A stretch of DNA of 11,715 nt from an uncultured Bacteroidota bacterium (lineage in GTDB: Bacteria > Bacteroidota > Bacteroidia > Chitinophagales > Chitinophagaceae), in NCBI GenBank assembly GCA_946479055.1, contig CAMLEX010000075.1:1-11715 (forward strand), read 5' to 3'. Position numbers and translations under genes: made by a program. Of this stretch, positions 1 through 6,626 are shown piece by piece. Numbering within the stretch: the first letter of the stretch is position 1; each line of letters begins with the position of its first letter. The notes beneath the pieces are model-generated. The model made no database searches. It saw only the letters and a list, made by a program, of their open reading frames with translations, and was not told where the DNA came from.

Positions 1-55
1 TATTGTTTTTTGGACAAATGGAATTCGACATTTTACGGTTGACATGCATTATCAT
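1..55 (-). CDS. Possible 5' end of an unidentified gene, cut by the window edge
   Basis: An open frame on the minus strand begins with ATG at 55-53, two bases after the stop codon of the asparaginase gene, and stays open to the window edge (18 codons, beginning MIMHVNRKMSNSICPKNN). There are in-frame ATGs at codons 1, 3 and 9. The close spacing to the upstream gene on the same strand would suit an operon. The piece is too short for family recognition and could be chance; the only visible trait is one cysteine in a Cys-Pro pair near the end. No function is proposed. Confidence 0.3.
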   Translation of the reverse strand, partial: MIMHVNRKMSNSICPKNN

Positions 56-57
56 GC

Positions 58-546
58 TCATTTCAACTCTTCAAATCTGCCGGTAAGTTTGTTTTTCCGC
101 ACATTATCCCAATTAAAATAGCGGCCATTCATAGCTACATATACACCGTGGGCAAGAGTTTGTACGAAAGCCAGGGCACTTCCCAGATTAAACAATCCAT
201 CAGAACTACCAAACTTGATAGGGATCATAGCACCGGTCAATACAATTGTTTTATTGCTTATATTTTTTGCCAGCACTTTTGCTGTTTCAGCCATTGTATC
301 TGTACCATGCGTAATAATGATCTTATCTTCAGTGCATTGATTGCATTGATATACGATCCATTCACGATCCTTGTCTGTCATTTCCAGGCTGTCTATCATC
401 ATTAAAGTGGTGATGACAACCGGCGCTTTATTGCGACCCAGTTCTAACAGATCGTGCATATGAGTTTCTTTAAAAAATAACTCACCATTCAATTCATTAT
501 ATTCCTTATCAAAAGTACCTCCGGTAATAAAAATTCGGATAGCCAT
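58..546 (-). CDS. Single-domain asparaginase-like protein (N-terminal asparaginase domain only)
   Basis: The 162-residue product matches the N-terminal, catalytic domain of the L-asparaginase/Glu-tRNA(Gln) amidotransferase GatD superfamily, which hydrolyses asparagine to aspartate and ammonia. Visible landmarks are the nucleophile loop TGGT with Thr11, Ser53 in an IDS segment, the second catalytic motif HGTDT with Thr82 and Asp83, Lys99 just before LTGAM, and SSDGLFNL at 114-121. No signal peptide is seen, so it should be cytoplasmic. Full-length asparaginases have about 320-350 residues with a second C-terminal domain that completes the active site in the oligomer; here the protein ends at a normal stop right after domain one. 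Short stand-alone versions are known and annotated only as asparaginase-domain proteins, so this need not be a fragment. Start: ATG at 546, followed by a hydrophobic first strand leading into TGGT. Whether it hydrolyses asparagine cannot be told from sequence. Confidence 0.85.
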   Translation of the reverse strand: MAIRIFITGGTFDKEYNELNGELFFKETHMHDLLELGRNKAPVVITTLMMIDSLEMTDKDREWIVYQCNQCTEDKIIITHGTDTMAETAKVLAKNISNKTIVLTGAMIPIKFGSSDGLFNLGSALAFVQTLAHGVYVAMNGRYFNWDNVRKNKLTGRFEELK

Positions 547-670
547 GCTATATATTTTGTGAATGAAATTAGGAAATCAAATGAGCATTATTTTTTATTT
601 GATTTATACAACAACTTGCTAATGGAACAAAGGCTTTGAAATTAAGAACTTCCTGCAATCATAATTTCAT

Positions 671-678
671 TTACTTTG
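671..678 (+). promoter_or_regulatory. Candidate -7 element of the CDGSH gene
   Basis: TTACTTTG matches TAnnTTTG at all but one position and lies 23 bases before the ATG at 702. No TTTG was found at the usual 19-21 base spacing upstream, so the case is weak. It sits back to back with the minus-strand promoter at 683-715. Confidence 0.3.
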
Positions 679-682
679 AGCG

Positions 683-715
683 CAAATATAAAAAGTAAAG
701 TATGGCTACAACAAA
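683..715 (-). promoter_or_regulatory. Predicted Bacteroidota-type promoter reading toward the asparaginase gene
   Basis: Read on the minus strand, TTTG (715-712) is followed after 21 bases by TATATTTG (690-683). This fits the primary sigma factor consensus of Bacteroides, TTTG-N19-21-TAnnTTTG. Transcription would start near 675 and leave a leader of roughly 130 bases before the asparaginase ATG. The -33 element lies inside the first codons of the CDGSH gene on the other strand. This is a pattern match only. Confidence 0.45.
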
Positions 716-929
716 ACTTACGATCAATAGTAATGGCTCAGTTAAAATAGAAGGGGATTTTGAAATAGTTGATAGAAACGGAGGTCAATATGAGCTGGCA
801 GGACGGGACATCGTTTCTATTTGTCGCTGCGGCCTTTCTCAGAATAAACCCTTTTGTGATGGTTCCCACAAAGGACATTTTGAACATGATGCTATAGCTT
901 TTGCCCTTCCTCCCAAAAAAACTGTGTAA
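702..929 (+). CDS. CDGSH-type iron-sulfur domain protein
   Basis: This 75-residue protein carries the full CDGSH [2Fe-2S] motif: Cys41-x-Cys43, then Ser46 and Pro50, then Cys52-Asp-Gly-Ser-His56. Three cysteines and one histidine bind the cluster, as in mitoNEET and its small bacterial relatives. The N-terminal 35 residues form a short strand-rich segment (TKLTINSNGSVKIEG) typical of bacterial members. There is no membrane anchor or signal peptide, so it should be cytoplasmic. The family is linked to redox and iron-sulfur or iron handling, but the exact role of bacterial versions is not settled. The gene stands alone, divergent from the asparaginase gene, with its own terminator-like hairpin further downstream. 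ATG at 702 is the obvious start. Confidence 0.93.
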   Translation: MATTKLTINSNGSVKIEGDFEIVDRNGGQYELAGRDIVSICRCGLSQNKPFCDGSHKGHFEHDAIAFALPPKKTV

Positions 930-1103
930 ATAATTACCACTGTCTCCCCATTTCGTGTAAGCTGACAGACATTGCAGAGCAAGGCTTTATGGGTCTCTAC
1001 TTTTTGTTTTATTTATTTGTGCAGATTTTATCTACCCGGGGGTTAAGCATAACACCGTAAAACAACTAAGTGTTTAAACGATTCTAAGGGGAGTTTTAAT
1101 AAG

Positions 1104-1132
1104 AAAATGAGTAAATGCATACTCATTTTTTT
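1104..1132 (+). terminator. Intrinsic terminator between the CDGSH and receiver genes
   Basis: A perfect 10-bp stem (AAAATGAGTA, 1104-1113, with TACTCATTTT, 1120-1129) closes a 6-base loop, and the right arm runs into seven Ts (1126-1132). This is the form of a rho-independent terminator on the plus strand. It lies 175 bases after the CDGSH stop but only 63 bases before the receiver start, so it could alternatively end a leader transcript of the receiver gene. The A-rich left flank could also let it work weakly on the minus strand. Confidence 0.7.
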
Positions 1133-1195
1133 CTTTAGTATGGTCTTAATAAAAAAGGGCGAAATTTTTGCTCTTAATTATTAAATGATCAAAAG

Positions 1196-1579
1196 ATGGG
1201 CATACCGGTTCAAACTGCAATGATCATCGATGATGATGATGACCTTGGCCAGTTATTAGGATCTATTCTTGAAACCAGGAAGATACATGTGTTAATAGTT
1301 AATACACTGGAGGAAGCAGAAGAATACCTGACATATCTGAAACCGACCGTCATTTTCCTGGACAATAATTTTCCCGGGGGGTTAGGGATTAATTTTATAA
1401 GGAGAATAAAATCCTTTGATGATGAAATAAGAATCATCATGATGACTGCTGACGCTTCCACTTGGATAAGAGAAAAGGCCATCGAAGAAGGGATTGATTA
1501 TTTTTTAAGAAAACCTTTTAGTAAAAAAGCAATTGATCATGTATTAGACAAGCTAAAGTTTAGAAGAGTTGGCGTTTAA
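1196..1579 (+). CDS. Stand-alone response-regulator receiver domain protein
   Basis: The 127-residue product is a single CheY-like receiver domain with no output domain. The acidic pocket is an unusual run of five aspartates (Asp12-Asp16), the predicted phospho-acceptor is Asp56 in FLDNNFPGG, the switch threonine is Thr84 in MMTAD, and the conserved lysine is Lys106 in RKPF. All key residues for phosphorylation are present. Single-domain receivers act as phosphate shuttles or bind a partner protein directly in the cytoplasm. No histidine kinase is encoded in the window, so the cognate kinase is unknown. ATG at 1196 is chosen; the nearby ATG at 1185 is out of frame, and a later start at codon 9 would leave only the core domain. 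The gene is convergent with the EamA gene, with 38 bases between stops and no clear terminator there. Confidence 0.92.
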   Translation: MGIPVQTAMIIDDDDDLGQLLGSILETRKIHVLIVNTLEEAEEYLTYLKPTVIFLDNNFPGGLGINFIRRIKSFDDEIRIIMMTADASTWIREKAIEEGIDYFLRKPFSKKAIDHVLDKLKFRRVGV

Positions 1580-1617
1580 ATACATGCAGAATGAGTATAG
1601 TTTTTTTCCCAGCGATT

Positions 1618-2532
1618 TTATGATTTTCCAGCAGCTCGCCAGTTCGCTGTAACGATACCTGCAAAGATCAATAGCATACTAATCATATGGACGTTTGTAA
1701 ATTGTTCATTTAATATAAGCGTAGCTTCAATGCTGCTGAATACAAGTATAAGGTTTCCAAAGATAGCCGTCCGGCCAGATCCTAATTTACTGATAGCAAT
1801 ATTCCAGCATAAATAACAAACGACGGAAGCTCCCAAGCCCAGGTATAAAATTATCAGCAGCAGATTTATATCCCATTGAACCGGGGCAGTGTAAAAAATT
1901 TCCCATACATAGAAAGGAAATAAAAGTAAAGTGCCAAAACTGAAAGCGATAAATAAATAATTGATGGGTGATATGCCTGTTGGTTTTTTTCTGACAAGGG
2001 TATTATATACTGCAAAGAAAAAAGCAGCCAGTAATATCCAGCCATCACCAGCAGTAAACCGAAAGGATACAAGATTTTGCACGTGTCCCTTTGACAAAAG
2101 AAAAATTACACCGCTGATACAAAGTGCCAGGCCGGCCATTTTCAACCATCCAATTTTTTCCTTTAAAAAAATGCGGGCAAGAATAATAGCAATGATGGGT
2201 GAAGAAGTGGTGCCGATCAAAGCCAAGTTAATGGCGGTTGTATAATGTCCACCTATATATACAAACGTATTAAAAAGCGCTATGCCCGTTAATGAAACCC
2301 AAAACAAATAACGCCATGATTGTTTTACCACCGGCCACTCCGTTTTGAACGGTCGTATTGCAAATGGCATAATGAACAATGAGGCAACCAACCAACGATA
2401 GAAGGCCAGGCTTACCGGAGAGATCTGTTTAATCACCCCTCTTGCTACTATAAAGTTGCCGGACCAGATAATAACTGCCAGCAAAGCAAGGCCAATACCG
2501 GTGTATGTATTCCTTCGGGAAGATAATGCCAT
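1618..2532 (-). CDS. EamA/DMT-family transporter, 10 membrane segments
   Basis: The protein is of the drug/metabolite transporter type with two EamA repeats. Ten hydrophobic segments can be counted, the first around LALLAVIIWSGNFIVARG and the last around SMLLIFAGIVTANW. The segment NTFVYIGGHYTTAINLALIG and the following SPIIAIILARIFLKE are typical of the end of the first repeat, and LNEQF of the second. Such proteins export metabolites or amino acids at the inner membrane; the substrate cannot be told. The frame can be extended to a TTG at 2565 inside the preceding gene, but the ATG at 2532 gives 304 residues beginning MALSSRRNTYTG just before the first membrane helix and is preferred. It follows the Gfo/Idh/MocA gene with 25 bases between, so the two are probably co-transcribed. 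Confidence 0.88.
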   Translation of the reverse strand: MALSSRRNTYTGIGLALLAVIIWSGNFIVARGVIKQISPVSLAFYRWLVASLFIMPFAIRPFKTEWPVVKQSWRYLFWVSLTGIALFNTFVYIGGHYTTAINLALIGTTSSPIIAIILARIFLKEKIGWLKMAGLALCISGVIFLLSKGHVQNLVSFRFTAGDGWILLAAFFFAVYNTLVRKKPTGISPINYLFIAFSFGTLLLFPFYVWEIFYTAPVQWDINLLLIILYLGLGASVVCYLCWNIAISKLGSGRTAIFGNLILVFSSIEATLILNEQFTNVHMISMLLIFAGIVTANWRAAGKS

Positions 2533-2557
2533 TATAAAAAATAATGGCGAAGATAGA

Positions 2558-3751
2558 TTAGTCAAACACTTTCTCTACAATCTTATTGGTATGCTTATTT
2601 TTTAATATCAATTTCTTCGCTCCGTAATGGGTTATTTCTTCTTTTATTAAATAATGGTCTGCATCATATTCAACAAGATGGCTATACTTGCCTACACCTT
2701 CTTTTCCTCTCCAGATATCTAACTGTACCGGCTCCCATAATTTTGTTTTTGCAGATTTATATGCTGCATCCAAAACCGCATTCACGATATAGCCATCATA
2801 AAAAGTTTCTTTCGGGGCTTTGCCTTTTTCCAGCGCATTGAACATGTCGGTGAACATATGATTGTAACCTAGTTCATTCAACTCGTCTCCCACGGGAAAC
2901 AACCAGCCGGAATTGCTTTCCGCTTTTTCTGCAACATAATCATCTCCTTTGCCGGTTGAAAACATTTCGAATCCTGTACGCAAAAAATTATTCATCCAGA
3001 TAGTACCCTCTGTGCCCATTACTTCATCACGCAGATCCAAACCTCCCCTGAATGTCCAGCTTACTTCAAACTGCCCTATAGCCCCATTTTCATATTTTAC
3101 CAGGGCAATAGCATGATCTTCTGCATCAATGGGTTTTACCTGCGTATCGGCCCAGCACATTACCTCAACCGGTTTAATATCTTTGCCTATAAAACTTCTT
3201 GTGATCTCTACACAATGACAACCGAGATCGATAATGCAACCTCCTCCCGCCTGCTCAATATCCCAAAACCAATCGCTATGAGGACCAGGATGCGTTTCTC
3301 TTGATTTCGCCCAAAGGACTCTGCCGATAGAACCACTCTTCACACTTTCAAAAGCTTTTAAAAATTTGGGAGTATAGACGAGATCTTCTAGATACCCATT
3401 AAATATACCTGCGTCTTCTACAGCGAGCAGCATTCGTTTTGCTTCTATAGCATTTCTGCCAAGCGGTTTGGTGGTGATCACGGCTTTTTTATGTTTGCAG
3501 CATAGCATTACCGCTGCTTCATGCAGGTTATTGGGAAGCGAGATACAAACAATATCCACATCCGGATGAACAATGGAGTCTTCCATTTCCGTTGTCCAGT
3601 GTTCACACTGATAATCAGTTGCAAATTTTTTTGCACTCTCTTCTTTTCGGGAGTAGATGCTTACAATTTTATCCTTACTTCTTTGCCCCAGTAATGACTC
3701 TGCATAAAACCTTCCTATAAATCCGGATCCGAGCATTGCAATACGTTGCAT
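2558..3751 (-). CDS. Gfo/Idh/MocA-family NAD(P)-dependent oxidoreductase
   Basis: The 397-residue protein has an N-terminal Rossmann fold, with strand IAML followed by GSGFIG (residues 8-13), and a C-terminal substrate domain typical of the Gfo/Idh/MocA family, which oxidises or reduces sugars, inositols and related compounds. The dinucleotide-site lysine is Lys95 in TTKPL; most family members have Glu-Lys-Pro here, so Thr in place of Glu is slightly unusual. GGGCIIDLGCHCVE (169-182) contains the usual active-site Asp175 and His179. No signal peptide is present, so it is cytoplasmic, unlike the many exported Bacteroidota members. The region after about residue 345 is a strand-rich tail. ATG at 3751 is the start. 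The downstream EamA gene suggests the pair handles one metabolite, which is inference. Confidence 0.92.
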   Translation of the reverse strand: MQRIAMLGSGFIGRFYAESLLGQRSKDKIVSIYSRKEESAKKFATDYQCEHWTTEMEDSIVHPDVDIVCISLPNNLHEAAVMLCCKHKKAVITTKPLGRNAIEAKRMLLAVEDAGIFNGYLEDLVYTPKFLKAFESVKSGSIGRVLWAKSRETHPGPHSDWFWDIEQAGGGCIIDLGCHCVEITRSFIGKDIKPVEVMCWADTQVKPIDAEDHAIALVKYENGAIGQFEVSWTFRGGLDLRDEVMGTEGTIWMNNFLRTGFEMFSTGKGDDYVAEKAESNSGWLFPVGDELNELGYNHMFTDMFNALEKGKAPKETFYDGYIVNAVLDAAYKSAKTKLWEPVQLDIWRGKEGVGKYSHLVEYDADHYLIKEEITHYGAKKLILKNKHTNKIVEKVFD

Positions 3752-4232
3752 ATAAAATGTTGTTGTTTGCGGTTATGGTTTAAGAGCTACTCACCTTTTT
3801 AAATGTAATAGCGGTGCAATTGCGAATAAAATGTACGAAAAACCGCTAATAATACCCGCTAATGCTAATACTTGTTTTGTGAGCAAAATTAATTTCCTTG
3901 TTTTCCTAGTGACCATTCCCTGTAAGTTACTAAATAGAAATATTTCTGATTTCAACTTATTGATATTCTATAAGGAGGGTCTGGTTGATACGATGGCATG
4001 CCAATTGCACTCCTTTACAAAACAAAATGTATGAAACCGGGCATGATAATCTTTTAACACGCAGGGGATGATCAGGCCAGGTTCCAACTGATAAAACCCA
4101 ATAAAAACAAACTGATGAAATGAGCCATAAAAATTTTCGAGCAATTTATACCACTCGATGAAAATTTTTATAGTGAATTACATACCTTGTCCCGAAGCAT
4201 TTCGGAATGGCAAAAAAAAATAAAAGTAACAC
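3752..4232. other. Gene-poor intergenic region
   Basis: No credible gene is seen in these 481 bases. A 67-codon plus-strand frame at 3831-4034 has a composition and context of chance. On the minus strand CAAAATTA (3884-3891) reads as a possible -7 element (TAATTTTG) for the Gfo/Idh/MocA gene, but it lacks a -33 match and would leave a leader of about 125 bases. The main structure is the stem-loop at 4127-4171. A smaller hairpin, CCGAA-gcat-TTCGG (4192-4205), lies just before the small membrane-protein gene. Confidence 0.6.
4127..4171. repeat. Large AT-rich inverted repeat (stem-loop)
   Basis: ATAAAAATTTTC (4127-4138) pairs perfectly with GAAAATTTTTAT (4160-4171), and the stem continues as GAG/CTC (4139-4141 with 4154-4156) after a 3-base bulge (4157-4159), closing a 12-base loop. 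It lies about 60 bases upstream of the small gene at 4233. There is no T-run after the right arm on either strand beyond the stem itself, so a simple terminator is not certain; a regulatory leader structure or protein-binding site is also possible. Confidence 0.6.
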
Positions 4233-4412
4233 ATGAAAAAGAAAATAATTCAATATGCCGTTACCGGTGCCGTTACTGGCATGGTGATTTACCTGGTCAG
4301 AAAAAAAATTGCGGATGATAATAAAAGAAAAGTGGAAATGCAAAACGAAGAAGAATTTTCAAGGAAGCAAAGAAAAAGATTTTCAGAGTCGTATGGAGAG
4401 TATACTTTATAA
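4233..4412 (+). CDS. Small single-pass membrane protein, 59 residues
   Basis: ATG at 4233 opens a 59-codon frame ending in TAA at 4410-4412. The product starts with Met-Lys-Lys-Lys, has one hydrophobic segment at about residues 5-22 (IIQYAVTGAVTGMVIYLV), and then a highly charged tail rich in Lys, Arg and Glu, ending SYGEYTL. The layout is that of a small inner-membrane protein with a cytoplasmic tail or a membrane-anchored stub. Codon use looks natural, with Ala, Gly and Val codons well placed. It lies 40 bases before the zinc-metallopeptidase gene in the same direction and may share its transcript. I recognise no family and propose no function. A 65-codon frame on the opposite strand overlaps it and looks like its shadow. 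Confidence 0.6.
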   Translation: MKKKIIQYAVTGAVTGMVIYLVRKKIADDNKRKVEMQNEEEFSRKQRKRFSESYGEYTL

Positions 4413-4419
4413 CGAAATG

Positions 4420-4433
4420 GTCCATTAATGGAC
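4420..4433. repeat. Perfect 14-base palindrome before the metallopeptidase gene
   Basis: GTCCATTAATGGAC is its own reverse complement. It lies in the 40-base gap between the small membrane-protein gene and the metallopeptidase start, 19 bases before the ATG. The position suits an operator or a dimeric regulator site; it has no loop and so is a poor terminator. Chance cannot be excluded. Confidence 0.4.
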
Positions 4434-4452
4434 TCTTGTTTCAAATTAAAAT

Positions 4453-5307
4453 ATGTCAATTATGTTATGGAGAGGAAGAAGAGGCAGTTCAAATGTTGAT
4501 GACCGTCGCGGTATTTCCGGCGGTGGCATTGCTGCCGGCGGCGGTATAATAGGCGTCATTATTTATTTAGTCTATACTTTTTTAGGCGGCGGCGATTCTT
4601 CAACTATTCCACCTGTATTGCCCGGTAATACATCAACAGAAATGACTGCTGAAGAAAAAGCTGCTGATGATGAAAGAGCAGAATTTGTAAAGGTTGTGCT
4701 TGCAGATACCGAAGATGTATGGAATAAATTATTTGCAGAACAAGGGAAAGATTATCCTGATCCTACCCTTGTATTGTTCCGTGATGCGGTGCAGTCGGCC
4801 TGTGGAAATGCCAGTGCGGCAATGGGACCATTTTACTGCCCCACTGATCAGCAATTATATATTGATCTTTCTTTTTATGAAGACCTTCAGAAAAAATTAA
4901 ATGCACCTGGTGATTTTGCGATGGCCTATGTTGTGGCGCATGAAGTGGGTCATCATATACAAAATCTCAACGGTACTGCCGATAAGGTAAGCCGGTTGCG
5001 GCAACAGGTAAGCGAAACCGAATACAATCGGTATTCAGTCAGACTTGAACTGCAGGCTGATTTTTTGGCTGGCATATGGGCACATTATGCGCAGCAAAAA
5101 AATATTCTCGAGAGTGGCGATATAGAAGAAGCTCTCAATGCAGCCAATGCGATTGGGGATGACAGGTTACAAAAAAGATCCCAGGGTTATGTAGTGCCCG
5201 ATGCTTTTACTCACGGAACCTCTGAACAACGGATGTATTGGTTTAAAAAAGGTTATCAAACCGGAGACCTGGGCCAGGGCGATACATTTAATGCTCCTGA
5301 TTTGTAA
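4453..5307 (+). CDS. ypfJ: Neutral zinc metallopeptidase, YpfJ family
   Basis: The 284-residue protein matches the YpfJ-like family of predicted zinc peptidases (Pfam Zn_peptidase). The N-terminus MLWRGRRGSSNVDDRRG followed by a Gly-rich stretch and one membrane segment (about 31-44) is the family signature. The active site shows His163-Glu164-x-x-His167 in VAHEVGHHIQNL, and Glu199 in ELQADFLAG is the likely third zinc ligand. Cys117 and Cys129 flank the SAAMGPFYC segment conserved in the family and may form a disulfide outside the inner membrane. The C-terminal segment ending in DAFTHGTSEQRMYWFKKGY is also typical. The length is normal. ATG at 4453 is used; Met4 is an equally possible start. 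Substrates of the family are unknown, so the peptidase activity is inferred from the motif. It is followed after 72 bases by the isomerase gene. Confidence 0.93.
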   Translation: MSIMLWRGRRGSSNVDDRRGISGGGIAAGGGIIGVIIYLVYTFLGGGDSSTIPPVLPGNTSTEMTAEEKAADDERAEFVKVVLADTEDVWNKLFAEQGKDYPDPTLVLFRDAVQSACGNASAAMGPFYCPTDQQLYIDLSFYEDLQKKLNAPGDFAMAYVVAHEVGHHIQNLNGTADKVSRLRQQVSETEYNRYSVRLELQADFLAGIWAHYAQQKNILESGDIEEALNAANAIGDDRLQKRSQGYVVPDAFTHGTSEQRMYWFKKGYQTGDLGQGDTFNAPDL

Positions 5308-5379
5308 ATGTTTAAACGAGCGAGCACCCCGCGTAACATAGAAAGTTGTAAATTGATATTTCAACTAATATTGTCTGTT

Positions 5380-6288
5380 ATGCATATCTCCCGTAGAAAA
5401 TTTATACAAAATAGCACCTTAACAATTGCAGGTGCGGCATTATTTTCCAATTCAGTTTTTGCAACCGGAAAAAACAAAACTATAACCGGCGTACAATTAT
5501 ACAGTGTTCGTGATGATATGAAAAAGGATCCATTGGGTACCTTACAGAAATTAGCGGAAATGGGCTATCGTCATGTAGAGCATGCCAATTATGTCGACAG
5601 AAAATTTTATGGTTATAGCGCCAAAGAATTCAAAAAGGTATTAACCGATCTGGGTTTGAATATGCCAAGTGGCCATACCGTTATGGGAAGCCGGCATTGG
5701 GATGAATCCAAAAAGGAATTTACCGATTTATGGAAATATACTATTGAAGACGCGGCAACAATGGGTCAGCAGTTTGTCATCAGCCCATCGCTGGAAGGAA
5801 GCTGGCGAAAAGATCAGGATATATTGAAACATTACATGGAAATTTTCAATAAATCCGGGGAGTTATGCAAAAAATCGGGGATGAAGTTTGGTTATCATAA
5901 TCATGATTTTGAATTTAAAGAAAAATTCAACGATGTATCGGTATATGATGTTATTCTCCGGAATACTGATCCACAATTGGTGATGCAACAATTGGATATT
6001 GGCAATATGTATACTGGTGGCGCCAAAGCTCTTGATTTAATAAAGCAATATCCCGGTCGCTTTGAGTCGTTGCATGTAAAAGATGAAATTGCTGTTGCGG
6101 GCTCCGAACACGGATACGAAAGTGCAGTACTGGGTACTGGTGTGATTGATGTAAAAAAAGTACTGGAAGAAAGTATAAAAACAGGCGGAACAATTCATTT
6201 AATTATTGAACAGGAAAGCTACCAGGGTAAAACGCCCCTGGATAGCGTTAAAGAAGATCTGCAGATCATGAAAAAATGGGGTTATTAG
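5380..6288 (+). CDS. Exported sugar-phosphate isomerase/epimerase-like TIM-barrel protein
   Basis: The product belongs to the AP endonuclease 2-like TIM-barrel (xylose isomerase-like) superfamily. Expected strand-end motifs are ITGVQLYSVRDD (35-46), HVEHANY (65-71), YHNHDFEF (172-179), QLDIGNMY (204-211), SLHVKD (230-235) and IIEQES (275-280), which supply likely metal and substrate residues Asp206, His232 and Glu277. The N-terminus, MHISRRKFIQ then a hydrophobic run ending SVFA, is a Tat-type twin-arginine signal with likely cleavage after Ala28, so it should act in the periplasm. The frame extends to 5308, but the ATG at 5380 puts the signal peptide at the correct place, giving 302 residues. 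The substrate is unknown; many Bacteroidota carry several such exported paralogs beside Gfo/Idh/MocA genes. One such oxidoreductase lies 1.6 kb away but on the other strand. Confidence 0.9.
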   Translation: MHISRRKFIQNSTLTIAGAALFSNSVFATGKNKTITGVQLYSVRDDMKKDPLGTLQKLAEMGYRHVEHANYVDRKFYGYSAKEFKKVLTDLGLNMPSGHTVMGSRHWDESKKEFTDLWKYTIEDAATMGQQFVISPSLEGSWRKDQDILKHYMEIFNKSGELCKKSGMKFGYHNHDFEFKEKFNDVSVYDVILRNTDPQLVMQQLDIGNMYTGGAKALDLIKQYPGRFESLHVKDEIAVAGSEHGYESAVLGTGVIDVKKVLEESIKTGGTIHLIIEQESYQGKTPLDSVKEDLQIMKKWGY

Positions 6289-6556
6289 TTTTTTGCTTTG
6301 AGCATGGAGAAAAAAGCCATCCACTTGGTTTTTAAAATGAAAATCTTTTAAGCCGAACCACCATTGTATTATGAACGTTATCAGAAGCATTCAAAACAGA
6401 ATTTATGAAATAAGAGGGGAACGTGTTTTGCTTGACAGAGATTTAGCTGATCTGTACGAAGTACCCACCAAATCCCTCAACCTTGGCTGTCAAAAGGAAT
6501 ATAAAACGGTTTCCTAATGACTTCATGTTTCAGCTTGCCAAAGAGGAGTTTGAAAG

Positions 6557-6583
6557 TTTGAGGTTTCAATTTGAAACCTCAAA
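6557..6583. repeat. 27-base palindrome within the ORF6N gene
   Basis: TTTGAGGTTTCAA (6557-6569) and TTGAAACCTCAAA (6571-6583) are perfect inverted copies around a single central T. It encodes part of the ORF6N segment SLRFQFETS. A degenerate copy lies 45 bases on, at 6604-6626. Confidence 0.75.
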
Positions 6584-6603
6584 TAATAATAATACAAACC
6601 CTC

Positions 6604-6626
6604 TAAGGTTGCAAATTGAAACCTTA
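6604..6626. repeat. Second, related palindrome within the ORF6N gene
   Basis: TAAGGTTGCAA (6604-6614) and TTGAAACCTTA (6616-6626) are inverted copies with one mismatch around a central A. The right arm shares TTGAAACCT with the palindrome at 6557-6583. It encodes LRLQIETL, a near repeat of LRFQFETS. Four AAT units (6582-6593, coding Asn-Asn-Asn-Asn) lie between the two. Confidence 0.65.

Noticed and set aside
989..1060. 23-codon hydrophobic frame after the CDGSH gene
   Set aside because: Too short, without start signals or context; AT-rich DNA gives such frames by chance.
2533..2565. TTG start of the EamA gene overlapping the oxidoreductase gene
   Set aside because: The ATG at 2532 lies just before the first membrane helix and needs no rare start codon.
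3831..4034. 67-codon plus-strand frame in the gene-poor region
   Set aside because: No recognisable domain, unconvincing composition and no supporting signals; probably chance.
4060..4100. tRNA-like sequence near GGTTCCAAC
   Set aside because: No cloverleaf arms or acceptor stem could be paired around it.
4146..4343. 65-codon minus-strand frame overlapping the small membrane-protein gene
   Set aside because: Phe/His-rich composition fits an antisense shadow of the Lys/Glu-rich plus-strand frame.
5308..5379. Extended start of the isomerase gene
   Set aside because: It would put 24 residues before the twin-arginine signal, which needs to be N-terminal; ATG at 5380 fits.
6479..6490. Programmed +1 frameshifting at CTT-GGC in the ORF6N gene
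   Set aside because: A slip on CTT would restore the correct protein, but the A-site codon is ordinary glycine, there is no stop codon as in prfB, no upstream Shine-Dalgarno stimulator, and the slipped pairing on TTG would be poor. Mutation or sequencing error is simpler.
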